Source: Cudoniella acicularis (lineage: Eukaryota > Ascomycota > Leotiomycetes > Helotiales > Helotiaceae). Taken from it: a DNA stretch of 11,698 bases. Numbering within the stretch: the first letter of the stretch is position 1; each line of letters begins with the position of its first letter. Under the pieces are notes generated by a model. It searched no databases and was not told the DNA's origin. It saw only the letters and a program-made list of their open reading frames with translations. Location of the stretch: positions 1 through 11,698 of the forward strand of contig JAAMPI010001663.1 of the NCBI GenBank assembly GCA_013054445.1, read 5' to 3'. The translations under genes were made by a program, and so were the position numbers. Below are positions 1-9,240 of the stretch, piece after piece.

Positions 1-862
1 GGGGGGACATTTTGTAAGCGAAAACGACCCTGACAACGGTGATATCAACGTTTTTTGCTTCCTTCTTTATCGGAGCATTTTCTGTATTTCAAAGAAGGTG
101 GCTGCGTCTAACCTAATTTTCAAACCTGCGGATACTCTTAGGAGATTAGTTTCGGGTGTACCTTGAAAAGGCAATATCTACACTATAACACTGGGTGGAA
201 GTCACCCCTATCAAGACATTGACATATTTCAGAAAATACCCTGCGCTGCCGAAATAAATTACTTCCTTCTAGAGAGTTACTCGTTGAGCATTTGGAGCTT
301 GCCTAAGAATTGGCCGTATTTTTGTTGATGGAACACCAGCTACAATCACGGCCAAGGTTCAAGCCGCATTTCTAGATTGGCGAAGTTCGTACTTCAAGCA
401 ATGGATGCTTGCGTGACATTGGAAGGGGCGGCGGTGGAAGGCGTTGATTTGTAGGATTAAAAAGGTGGTGAGGAGGGCAAATATAATGATTGGGGGAATG
501 GGGCAGCAACGAAGACCAAACAAACACAAGGCATCTCTGGATGAGAAGTGCTATTCATCAACAACAAATATAAAGGCATAAGTCGGAGAGAATTCAAGAC
601 AGTACGTAACTCCGAGTGGAAGATTGTGTAGAATTTGTAGCAGATTTCGCACTCGTAGACGTCTACATTTTAGATTATCATTACAAATATATGATATTAT
701 AGCAACCTCCCCTCCCATGGTTCCATGACCTGCCATAGCAATGCATATGTATTATGATGCCTTTCCACGTCCCATGCCATTACCATCCAATTCCCATTCT
801 TCCAACCAACAAATCAAATGTAAAGATCGTTTCTTATAACACCAACCAACCCCCCTCTGCAA
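1..862. other. Intergenic flank with no supported gene
   Basis: No open frame here has recognisable protein character, intron structure or a plausible start. A short hydrophobic plus-strand frame at about 22-114 could be a chance ORF or the worn end of a membrane protein gene, but it has no start and ends quickly. The part nearest 862 must contain the 3' UTR of the minus-strand laccase. I saw no canonical AATAAA in the laccase sense in the nearest 120 bases, which is common in fungi. Confidence 0.5.
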
Positions 863-2819
863 TTATGTCCCGCTATCAATCTGATCCACAACATTCCTAT
901 TCGTATAACTCATCCAATTCGTACATGTCTGCGCAACCACTATCGGAATCTGCAAATAAGACTGTATCTCCGTCGGCTGCTCCAGCATGTTCGCATACAA
1001 CCCCCCACTCAAATGCCAAGCGATATGGCAATGGAAAGGCCACACACCGGGGTTATCAGTATCGTATTGCATAACCATGTGTCCATTGGCTCGTACGAGC
1101 TGTACGTCGCGTCGAATGGGGTTCGAGGGGTTGGTGATGGAGGAACCATCCCAGCTGCCGGGCCCTTCGGAGAGGATCTCCATGTTGTGCCCGTGTAAAT
1201 GCATAGGGTGGCTGGCGGGTGTGAGGTTATTGACCACGATGCGGACAGAGCTGTTAGTGCCGAAGTTCTGCACGTTCCATTCAGCGGGGAAAGAGAGGTT
1301 GCCTGCTTGAGCCTGCGAGAGTACAGGATGGTTGTAGTTCCCGCGGAAAGAGGTGCCGCCTAGTGTCCAGAGGAAGTTGCCCGTCTCGTTGACATAGAAG
1401 CTGATGCTGAGTTCCTTGGTCGTGGCGGGTGTGGGGGGCGTGATGGAGTAGTAGGGGACCGAGAGGGAGAGGTCATCGTTGGCGCATGTTCCTGGGTCGG
1501 GAATGTTCCATGGCTTCGCTGGTGGGGGCCTCGGTCGTGTCGGCTTGGTCGTAGTAGATGGCTGCCAAGGCGTTGGGTTGGTTTGCGGTACCGCAGGCGG
1601 TGGAAATGTTGGCGCGCATCCAGAATGCTGAGGTGGAGCTTCCGGCGTTGGCTGTGACCAGAACATCAGCTCTTTGACCGACTCCCAGGGTGACAACATC
1701 GGTTGTGTATGGGTCCTATTACGACTTGTAAGTGAACATGTTCTCAAATTCCAATAGATAAGGTAGAACTTACGATTGGTACAAAATCGTTTGCTATAAT
1801 GGTCATGTTATGTTGATCAATGCTAATGCGCTGAATGCCTTGAGAGCCACCATTGATAAAACGCAAGCGGTGAGTCTTTCCGGTGGTGAACTTGAATCTG
1901 GACAATCCCGCATTATCTGTGCACGGGGTATTATCCCCAGCCGCCTTTGTCGAGCAGTCAAAGTCCATCTTCCCGTTGATGAGATTGTTGTCAGAAGCTG
2001 GTCTGGGATTTCCGCCAGGATCAACAACGGATTCTAGGATCGAGAAATACTCCTCATGATACCAGTCGTTGATCATCACGGGTCCAAGATCAATATCGTA
2101 TTGTGCATTTGAAGGCCCATGAATGATCAAAGGACCGAATAATCCACCTATGGCCATCAGCAAATGACTCCGTAGAAAATTATTGGGCACGTGACATACC
2201 GGCATATTGAGCAGAATAATGAGAATGATACCAGGTTGTTCCGTAAAGGGATGCTTGGAATGTATAGGTAAAGGAAGAGCCTGGGGCGATCGGGCACTGT
2301 CCAACAGATGGAATCCCATCATACCAAGGGGTCCCTTTTTGCAGAAGCCCATGCCAATGCATTGATGTGCCTTCTGACGGGTTGGAAATCTGGTTGTGGA
2401 CTGTGACCTGAATCGTGTCTCCCCAATTTGCTTCTATCAGTGGCCCGGGAAATTGGTTGTTTATTAAGAGAACATCTTTTTGATAGCCGTCTGGGGCTAT
2501 TTGCCCCCGCGAGACGGTAAAGTCATAAGACCTTATCACACCCGTGTTTGGGGCGCTGGTATACGGATTATCCCCAGCAGCAGTGAGAAGACCCCATGGG
2601 AACCCCGTCAGGTAACGGGTTGTTTGTGAGGAATTGTGGAATTATCGGTNCTTGGAGGGTTCCCCATAATGAATTACTTTCAATAGTTAGTTGAGTCCCA
2701 CCATTGTATCTTCAACCGTGAAGGACAGAAGCATCTTGTACATACCCATTAGTTTGTTGCTGAGTCAGGGCACCAACAATGCTGAGGACTCCATTGATGA
2801 TAGAGCCAAGGAGTGACAT
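863..2819 (-). CDS. Laccase-like multicopper oxidase, secreted; two +1 frameshifts
   Basis: Multicopper oxidase of the ascomycete laccase type: one-electron oxidation of phenols with reduction of O2 to water, outside the cell. Exons (minus strand) are 2819-2746, 2676-2200, 2147-1774 and 1715-863; introns are 69, 52 and 58 bp with GTATGT, GTATGT and GTAAGT donors. The start is followed by a hydrophobic signal-like segment (residues 2-18). Copper motifs in the corrected product of about 591 residues are HWHG (131-134), HSH (175-177), HPMHLHGH (477-484) and HCHIAWH (536-542), followed by LSGGL, so the axial type-1 position is Leu. Length is normal for the family, and it ends in DSGT where ascomycete laccases usually end DSG plus a hydrophobic residue. 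One surplus base lies in the G run at 2603-2606 and another between about 1508 and 1528; each shifts the frame. Codon 2649-2651 contains an N. Family assignment is secure; functionality is not. Confidence 0.93.
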
Positions 2820-2913
2820 ATTGAATTAAATAGGGTTAAAAAAGATTGAAAAGACCCACAAGGGGTTGCTCCTGTATGAGGAGATTTGAGCAGAAATGCG
2901 CAGGAATCAAGAA

Positions 2914-2921
2914 TACTTATA
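2914..2921 (-). promoter_or_regulatory. Probable TATA box of the laccase gene
   Basis: On the minus strand the sequence reads TATAAGTA, about 95 bases upstream of the laccase ATG at 2819. Position and orientation fit a fungal core promoter. Between it and the ATG lies a pyrimidine-rich stretch ending in an A at position -3 of the start codon. No experimental support is available from sequence. Confidence 0.4.
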
Positions 2922-3156
2922 GGTATGCTCATCACTTGCCAGGACTTTTCCACCTGCCAGAACACTAAAGCATTTTACATCAAGGCTAGATGGAATGGAC
3001 TGGGGTTGTTGAGCGTTTGGGCCTCGCTTCTGGGAACATGGCTTCCACTATCATCGGAACAACGGGAAGCGACATAACGAAGGGCAGTTGCATTTCCGAA
3101 CTTGAGATGGTTGAAGGCGCTCATCAGACCCACAGTCAAAGATTTTGAGTGAGGAG

Positions 3157-3200
3157 CCGTGAGGATCACTATTACCGTAAGGATCACCACTACCGTGAGG
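3157..3200. repeat. 18-bp tandem repeat, 2.4 copies
   Basis: Two adjacent 18-bp units (3157-3174 and 3175-3192) share CCGTRAGGATCACYAYTA, differing at three positions, followed by the first 8 bases of a third unit (3193-3200). The repeat lies about 340 bp upstream of the laccase start. Role unknown; it could be a neutral minisatellite or, less likely, repeated protein-binding sites. Confidence 0.75.
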
Positions 3201-4055
3201 CTTAACGCCCGAAAATGAGTGATGTCAAAGCAGCATCACTGCAGGTGTAGACCAATCAAGGGCGGCTGTCGTAAGAATTTTCTTAAATAGGATTGAGCGA
3301 ATTGACAAAACAGCCAATTTCGGGAATTAGCATGATGCACTTGCTTTTTGGCGCGGCCGAAGCCGCTTGGGTATGCACGGAGGTCCGCAATATTGAAGAT
3401 CTCCCTCTTTTAGTGCCTATTTCAAGGAATGAGGCGCCGCTTAGCGCGAGGATCAGGCCGGACGCTTGAGCCGCTTCGCAAATCTAATCCTCTAAGAGGA
3501 AAAGCTAGTCATAGCTCTGGAGCCAAAGCTGTACCTCAGAGGACCTGTCGCTCGTGTTGTCAGAGGTGGCAAATGCAGCAAGATATGTTCGGAAAAGGGG
3601 ATGGGAAAAAAAGGAACCGTGAAACGGACAGAGGAGATTTAGGAGTCTAAGTTACCTCGATAGAATACGGTCTGATAATTATGGGCATCCAAATTAGGGG
3701 GCGGACTCCCACGAAGAGCTATAATTTAACGAAAGAAAGAGCCGTGCTTACCTCAAGTCAAGCGATTATTTCGAAATAGTATACTTGTGAAGTAGAGTTG
3801 TAAATGCTCTGGGCAATGATTATTCGCCACCCCGAATTATTGATGCCCATATATGCGCCACATCGACGCAGCAATATCCCGCATCTTACCCAGCCAGCTA
3901 GGGTTTCGTCCGGTACCTGTACGTGCTGCGGGACGGGCTAATGGTGTAGCCAACCGAGTGATCGGGCCGAGTCGTGAAGTCAAGTCGTGAGATTAGTCAT
4001 TCTTTGGTTTCTTGGATGCGTAAAGGTATCGATCGACTTATACCATTTTCCCATA
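3201..4055. other. Gene-poor stretch with no supported feature
   Basis: Only short, compositionally odd ORFs occur, for example a basic 73-codon frame at 3429-3650 with no recognisable domain, splice context or promoter. I see no tRNA-like or terminal-inverted-repeat structure. A small direct repeat of GTCGTGA occurs near 3970-3990. Nothing here supports a gene call. Confidence 0.5.
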
Positions 4056-6000
4056 TTATTGTTTCCTAAGTAGAAGAGAATGGATCTCGCAAGTCGACAA
4101 AGTATCTTCTAGGAGCTGTGGCATGGGTGCTGCAAGTATTCTAAGTATTGCTCGCATCTTGACGATGAAGTTGCTCGATTTCTGGTTGGGAGAACGTTTG
4201 CTGAAAACTGGTTGCAGCCCTAACGACCGACTCAGTGGGCACATCGGAGGAAGAAGAATGTGTTCCGAAGATCTTTGACCCGTCTAATCCCTCACAGCTT
4301 TTGACCGATGCGGATAGGCGCTGAAATAACCTCAAACCCGCCCAAGGACTGAGCCAGAGCTAGAAGAATGAGGCGCAGGTATTCGGTGCCAAGAGGTATA
4401 TGTTCATACTTCGTAAAATATTCAGACTCTGAGATGGAGTTGAAGAGATCAAGGAGTTCAAGTCGAGCTAAAATCTGAAGGAAGCAAGTAGCATCACCAA
4501 TCGATGACACTGATAAATTAGCTCGTCCGTATTTTGAATTTGAACTACTCGAGTTCGCGGGATGTCGAGGATGGTTGAAGGACCCTGGCGCTTTTTGGCC
4601 ACCCGATGTGGGGGAAATGGCGCTGCAGAGTACTTCCCAGTTGGTGGAGCCAAGACGAGGGTCTTCAGCCCATACCCTGGCGCAAAAGAAGGTGTTCCAA
4701 GTTGAGACTTCGAATTAAAGTCGCATCTATGCGTCATTGAAGGTGCGCCGGTTCTAATCAGGTGCAACGCATCCTGCTAGCAAGCCGACGCTCTTCTATA
4801 GTAGGTTTCTACTACTTTCTCCCGACTTTCCCTGACGTGGGGTTCTAGGTCCCGATAAGCACCAACTACCGTATTGCCGGAAATCCCAGGCAAAGCTAGG
4901 AGCAATTATGGTAGATCAGGGACCGCAAAGAGGGTTTTCAGAGTTGTGATGACAACCCTCACAATGGTAACGATCTTATTTTGCCCAAGACACCTCGATA
5001 CGTGCCTTATATTTTTAAAAGTCCTCGCATCTGAATAGACGTTGAAGTATTCACGACCAGAAGTCTTTGACGAATCAAAGGGCCCTACTGCGTCCAGGTA
5101 TCCAATATTCAAGCATTTCTGGGGTCGAGATTTGCTGCACGTCCTCAGGAGAGAAATCCAAAAACTCGGGGATGTGTGTGCTCTTGCCGGGTCCTTTGCT
5201 GCGACCCTCCAGTGTTTTGTGGAACGTGGGGCTCAGCATCAGCCACAAATAGAGGGTTGGGCTGTTCCTTCATGGAGATGTCGCCACCAACGACAACGCA
5301 GAGACAGGGATACTTGGCCTTGCAGAAACTTATGCATGCATCGAGTTATCGAAATTATGCATAAGTCAAGTAGAATGCAGGAAATCTTGTCCCCTTCAAA
5401 CTTCCTCAAGCTTATTTTTGACAAAAGTCAGACAATTGCTATAGTCTTCCGCGTTGGGTGGTGTAAGCACGTAGAAGCAGGACAAGCCCCCATGCAAAAG
5501 AGAGATGCCGGTAGATACAATGAAGTTTTGAAGACCTTCGTCTTAGTCGTGCTGTCCTTATCGAACTCGTGGTATCATGTGGCGTACAACTGGAATCGCA
5601 TCTATGACGACTGAACGAAGGTGTTTGAACCACTCTCTCAGCATCTGTTAGTAAATGTAAAGCCAGACCTTCTCCCGAAATTTAGCGGTGTGCTCTGACA
5701 AAAGAGATCTCGCAGCTTTACTCGAGATAGTGTTTGCAAAAAACTTCCGTAAAGTGCATTGACGCAGAGTGGAGAATATTCCATCCCGAGTCATGTTATA
5801 TGTTCCTGGGACCTGGTGCGAAGTGGCCGCAAAGATGCTTGAGCAGAAATTGATGAGGAACTAGCAACAGCCGGGTCCAAAGTAATGCCTTAAACATCTG
5901 ATCTGCAGAAAATCAAGGGTGAACTCAGATATGTCCAAATGCTCGCCAGGAATTCCAAGCCAAGCCACGCCTTGACAATATCAAAATGAGGCTGAAAACT
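4056..6000 (-). pseudogene. Scattered protein-like fragments, unrecognised, possibly a decayed gene
   Basis: Read on the minus strand, several stretches look protein-like but fall in different frames and are cut by stops: about 6000-5890; about 5860-5540 (interrupted by a TAA where CAA would keep the frame open); about 5318-5170, which includes the pieces CLCVVVGGDISM and NPLFVADAEPHVP; 5112-4906; and the Leu-rich stretch 4510-4292. No start, conserved catalytic motif or consistent splice structure joins them, and I recognise no family. They may be remains of one or two old genes, or chance. Two annotators could reasonably call this region empty. Confidence 0.2.
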
Positions 6001-6548
6001 ATGCCGAACATGAAACGTAGTTTCAACCCGTTAGGAGTAATATCTGAGTATCTGGTGACAATCCACTCTCAACGGCTTTATCACAGTAAAGGATGTATTC
6101 ACGATTTCCACACGATTTCCCCTACAGATTCCTCTACAGAAGCCCATGGTCGTCTGTGGTAAATCCGTCGAACATTCACAGATCGAAAACCTCGGAGCCG
6201 CGTCGTATGCCAATAAAGATGTTGACATTTTTTCGATAGGTTTGAGGACAAGGATTTCAATAACTATATGGAAGTGATGCCTCTGGCATTGTTCTTTTGC
6301 AACATGTTTGAGAATCTGGAGGTCTTGGAAATGCGAGAAGACAGGGGGAGAAATTCGTCATATTGGGTATATTGTTGAGAAAGTGGTGATACAGGGCGAT
6401 TTCAGACGCTCTTTAGGTTCGCCGACCAAATTTCTAGAGGATCATCGCCAACCAGTTTTATGTACACAAACGCCATATGTCCGAGTTCGCGAAAAAGAAC
6501 GAGTGGCAAACCCTTCCTTTCCTAGCCCTCTCGATCACTTCTGTCGCA
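6001..6548. other. Intergenic stretch downstream of MGR2
   Basis: No supported gene. Competing short ORFs on both strands (6031-6228 minus, 6308-6589 plus) show no domain or splice signals. An 11-bp tandem duplication, CACGATTTCCA followed by CACGATTTCCC, lies at 6100-6121. The end nearest 6548 must hold the MGR2 3' UTR. Confidence 0.45.
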
Positions 6549-7109
6549 TTATTCGTGTCTCGACGGTCGGTATTGGGCGCGCGGCATAACGAGGGGATAA
6601 CGTTGTGCTCGAGCGAATGCTTCCATAGCTTGCTGGGTTGTTGTCTCTGTCCGGATTGTGCTACCTATACCCATAAAGAAGCTCGGAGGCTATCAGTCCA
6701 CATTTACAATATCTACGAATAGGACACTTACCCGAAAGTTGCACCGGAACCCAGCATATACTGTCCAAGAGATCGCATAACCCCGTTAGGACCGGCACCG
6801 TATCGCATGATGTTGACCGAGCCTACGGATGGTTAGAGATGGGAGAAGGGAGTGAAGAGGAAGCAACCAGAACGGACCGAATATGAAGCCAATAATTACG
6901 CCAACAGCTAGACACGAAGGTTAGTGGAAAGAACAATGCTGGAGAATCTCATGACATACTGCCTCCCATCATCGCACCCATCTTGACTGGTGATCTGATT
7001 AGTATAAGCTCCTTTGCGAAGCCAATTGAACGTTGGAGGATTGGGGATGCTTCTTACGCTTGTCAAAGGTGGATGGGCCACCCATATTCGCACCTACAGG
7101 CACGGGCAT
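6549..7109 (-). CDS. MGR2: Mgr2/ROMO1 homologue, TIM23 translocase subunit
   Basis: Small mitochondrial inner-membrane protein. In yeast Mgr2 binds the TIM23 presequence translocase, couples Tim21 and controls lateral release of preproteins; ROMO1 is the animal orthologue. Five exons (minus strand): 7109-7058, 6986-6960, 6907-6878, 6822-6732, 6681-6549; introns of 71, 52, 55 and 50 bp, all GT-AG, with a TACTAATC branch-like element in intron 1. Spliced product is 110 residues, close to yeast Mgr2. Two Gly-rich membrane segments are visible at about 20-41 (KMGAMMGG, then VGVIIGFIFG) and 53-77, separated by the family hallmark GAGPNGVMRSLGQYMLGSGA. The tail is hydrophilic, as in fungal members. 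An in-frame upstream ATG at 7193 would add 28 basic residues with no stop between; I prefer 7109 because family members begin with a short Pro/Val/Gly segment. No disruption seen. Confidence 0.95.
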
Positions 7110-7324
7110 CTTGGATGAGTCTTTTGTTGGTTGAGAGTTGTTTGGAAGATTGATGGCTGTGAATCTTTGTGAAGCTTTTCGGGTCACCTTCAAAACTGTT
7201 GCGGGACTGCTGCGCTCGGACCACCTCTCTGAATGACCTTTCTCACGTGACAGTCACTCGATACATTTCCAAGTTTTCATCTCAACTCTCGAAGCTTCCT
7301 CTCCTGTCAACAACTGCAATCAAT
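7110..7324. promoter_or_regulatory. Divergent promoter region between MGR2 and the 7325 gene
   Basis: The 215 bp between the MGR2 start (minus) and the ATG at 7325 (plus) must contain the MGR2 core promoter and 5' UTR, and the promoter of the plus-strand gene if that is expressed. It contains CACGTGACAG at about 7244-7253, an E-box-like CACGTG, the type bound by bHLH factors such as Cbf1. No clear TATA box is visible, which is usual for housekeeping mitochondrial genes. Confidence 0.35.
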
Positions 7325-7820
7325 ATGGATGACAGAGAATTTTCCAGCTCCGTGTGCTACCTCGACTTTGATGATATCACAGTCACTTCAACCCAATCTT
7401 CCTCCTCACTGGACACACGAAGCCCCCGAAAGGATTGTGTGACATCTCAAAAAAACCGAAAAGGCAAAGGAAAACACCACTATGAACGTCAAAATGGAGG
7501 GCTGCCATGCTGATGACCTCGTGCCCGTTAAAGCTGGCATTGATGATCCCAAGGCTTGTGCTTCTAAGTAGGGAAGCAGAGCGCAAAGTCGAGCAGAATG
7601 GCTTGTAAAGGCATCCAAGCAATCATCGAAGCGTGTCTTGTTGAGCTTGACGATTTCCAACACGGGCTGTCGGGCTCATCAAATTCTTGCCACGGCGAAG
7701 GCGAAGGCGAAGGTAGCAACATCGCAGTATGAGATAGCTACCGGCTTCTTGTGCTCTCATCTCCTTGACATTATTGGATCCTTTGGACCGATGGGAAACG
7801 GGCAACAAAAACGTTCTTAA
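7325..7820 (+). pseudogene. Unrecognised hypothetical gene, apparently disrupted
   Basis: The ATG at 7325 has a good context (A at -3, G at +4) and opens a frame beginning MDDREFSSSVCYLDFDDIT, Ser/Thr-rich then basic, which stops at 7511-7513. From a run of seven A at about 7449 the next frame (+1) becomes more protein-like. It continues to a TAA at 7818-7820 and is broken only by a TAG at 7569-7571. The end contains an Ala/Lys helix-like run from a hexamer repeat and then SQYEIATGF and SHLLDIIGSFGPM. Around 7570-7670 helix-like pieces also appear in the other two frames, suggesting further indels. An unseen intron hiding the TAG is an alternative. I recognise no family. It is divergent from MGR2, 215 bp away. 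Confidence 0.35.
7694..7711 (+). repeat. GGCGAA hexamer, three tandem copies
   Basis: Three perfect GGCGAA units, followed by GG. In the frame ending at 7820 they encode alternating Ala-Lys, giving a short basic helix. Length changes by one unit would keep the frame. Confidence 0.85.
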
Positions 7821-8408
7821 GTCCATATCTGAATTATGGCCGTGCTGCCAAATGGTGTGAGCTTTAAGGAGATGAAGAGGTCTAGTTAGCGAAGGCACCT
7901 TTATGCTCTCATTCACGATGCAATATCTCAGCTAGTACCGTTTTATAGAGAAGAAAATCTAAGACACTACTTTGATCGTTCAAATTCAGCGTGATTTCGC
8001 CGCAAACTTGAAATAATTTCTGGAAGAGAACATTCTGCTCAATTGTTTACTGTTAATTTCGCAGAAATAGTACATGTAACTTGGAAACAGCTGTGTAGGT
8101 ACTCAGGCAGCGATTCGCGGTTCATGGACAAAGACTTACATTCCAACAGGGCTTACGGAGATCTTCCCCGGAGTAGATCCATGTCGATATTCTTTGACAC
8201 CTTGTTCTGAAGTTCAACATAGTGGTAAAAATATCTAGTATAGCAACTGCGGCACGCCTAGTCATAATTTAGCATGTTGTACTCGAAACACAGTTCCGTT
8301 GCAACTTACCCTGCCGCTTGCTCGCCTCTTGTTCAGAATACGGTTTACTCTCTTTCACTCTTCAATTACCTAGTTATTTGCAGGCATGGCAAGAACTTTC
8401 AAAAATAC
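7821..8408. other. Intergenic stretch with no supported gene
   Basis: All frames are closed by frequent stops, and no splice-linked coding segments or RNA gene structures are seen. The stretch is moderately AT-rich. It separates the unknown 7325 gene from the transposon-like region. Confidence 0.5.
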
Positions 8409-8700
8409 TATAAAGAGGAGAAGTGATTCAAGACATCAAGGAGTTAAGCAACGAATCAGCCTCAACAATCAAGCATAGAAATATGAAGACACTTCTTTAC
8501 CGAATCCTAGCACTGCAATACGTACAACGGAAAACATGATGAATCTAACAAGGAACGAGAGTAATGACGAAGTAACATTTGTTTTGCTATTGTTTCTATC
8601 GTTTCTATCAGGTGTTTTCAGTCACGGCCTTAAGAATGTTACTATTCATGCCAGTGCCAAGACTTTTGCCTTTCTACTTATAAGGTTCTTTTTTTTTTAG
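8409..8700 (+). other. TATA-like box followed by two tiny overlapping ORFs
   Basis: TATAAAG at 8409-8415 is followed 74 bases after its first base by an ATG (8483) opening an 18-codon ORF beginning MKTLLYRILALQ, like the start of a signal peptide. It ends at a TGA (8537-8539) that overlaps the ATG (8536) of a 54-residue ORF running to 8700 and rich in Leu/Phe (VLLLFLSFLSG). The arrangement could be the relic of a small secreted-protein gene, or chance in AT-rich DNA. A 9-bp tandem duplication (GTTTCTATC) at 8592-8609 lies within the second ORF. Confidence 0.2.
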
Positions 8701-8883
8701 AGCAAATCCGCTCTCATGTCTTTGCTAGGAAACTCTGACTTGATTACAGTCCTTTACTTGGTGAATATCACTAGGAGAATGGCATTTGTTTGTCACTTCT
8801 TATTATTGAAACTATTTTCGTATCCTGAGGAGATGCAAAGACCAGTGAACTTGTACTTGTCGAATACTAGTCAAAGCAGACAT

Positions 8884-8904
8884 CACGCTAGCATCACTAG
8901 CGTG
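8884..8904. repeat. Perfect 8-bp inverted repeat, CACGCTAG / CTAGCGTG
   Basis: Two perfectly complementary 8-bp arms (8884-8891 and 8897-8904) flank a 5-base loop, CATCA. The hairpin lies about 40 bp upstream of the TATA hairpin in the LTR-like block. It could be a dimeric protein-binding site or a structural element of the LTR. Confidence 0.8.
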
Positions 8905-8941
8905 AAAACCGTTCTCCGTCTGCCTATCTGGAACTTTCCCA

Positions 8942-8959
8942 CGAGGTATTTATACCTCG
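8942..8959. promoter_or_regulatory. TATA-type element inside a perfect palindrome
   Basis: CGAGGTAT and ATACCTCG form perfect 8-bp arms around a 2-base TT centre, so TATTTATA sits at the axis of symmetry. A second small inverted repeat, CCGTG (8960-8964) with CACGG (8970-8974), follows directly. The symmetry would allow TATA recognition on either strand. The setting fits an LTR promoter; no other gene start follows closely. Confidence 0.55.
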
Positions 8960-9128
8960 CCGTGGACCACACGGAATGGGACTTTCCTTTCCACAACACA
9001 ACACTTGCAGAGTAACACAAGGCTTCCTTCCTCTCAACGCATTGTCCAAGGGCTTTTGCTAGTCATCAGCTATTGGTAAGATCTCTAATAAAGTTCTTCC
9101 TTATTCTATATCTTCACTAACAATAATC

Positions 9129-9140
9129 AACCTTAAGGTT
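9129..9140. repeat. Perfect 12-bp palindrome AACCTTAAGGTT
   Basis: A self-complementary dodecamer lies about 37 bases after the AATAAA signal and near the expected junction of an LTR with its internal region. It may be accidental or mark the LTR end. Confidence 0.6.
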
Positions 9141-9240
9141 TAGCGTCTTAGGCAAGCATGACATTCAACTTGTGTCCAACTCTCTCACACGATAGTAAGA
9201 ATTTAGTTTGTGAGATTACTCTTTGGACAATGTTTTGTAA

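Larger units (their letters stand above)
8717..9147 (+). mobile_element. LTR-like block (possible 5' LTR), boundaries uncertain
   Basis: This block has the order of signals expected of a long terminal repeat: a TATA-type motif (TATTTATA, 8947-8954) inside a perfect hairpin, a downstream pyrimidine-rich transcribed segment, and AATAAA at 9087-9092. A long gag-like frame follows. A TG at 8717 and several CA dinucleotides between 9129 and about 9162 could be the ends, but no second LTR copy exists in the window to fix them, and I cannot name a primer-binding site with confidence. A 99-codon ORF at 8716-9015 overlaps it and is probably not a gene. Confidence 0.35.

Noticed and set aside
754..1310. 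Plus-strand ORFs antisense to the laccase C-terminal exon
   Set aside because: They are shadows of the laccase exon on the other strand, which has copper motifs in a long continuous frame.
1744..1773. Extension of the laccase exon 3 frame to a stop at 1744
   Set aside because: It is read-through into a 58-bp intron with a GTAAGT donor; splicing gives VPI followed by [18 protein letters not shown], as expected in laccases.
3330..3660. GC-rich patch with a basic ORF at 3429-3650, considered as a transposase or ribosomal protein relic
   Set aside because: No motif, no terminal inverted repeats and no start context support it.
5042..5614. 190-codon plus-strand ORF
   Set aside because: It has Cys/Arg/Trp-rich random-looking composition, no domain, no promoter or splice context, and the opposite strand looks more protein-like.
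8716..9015. 99-codon plus-strand ORF
   Set aside because: It overlaps hairpins, a TATA element and LTR-like sequence; it shows no recognisable domain and is better explained as non-coding LTR sequence.
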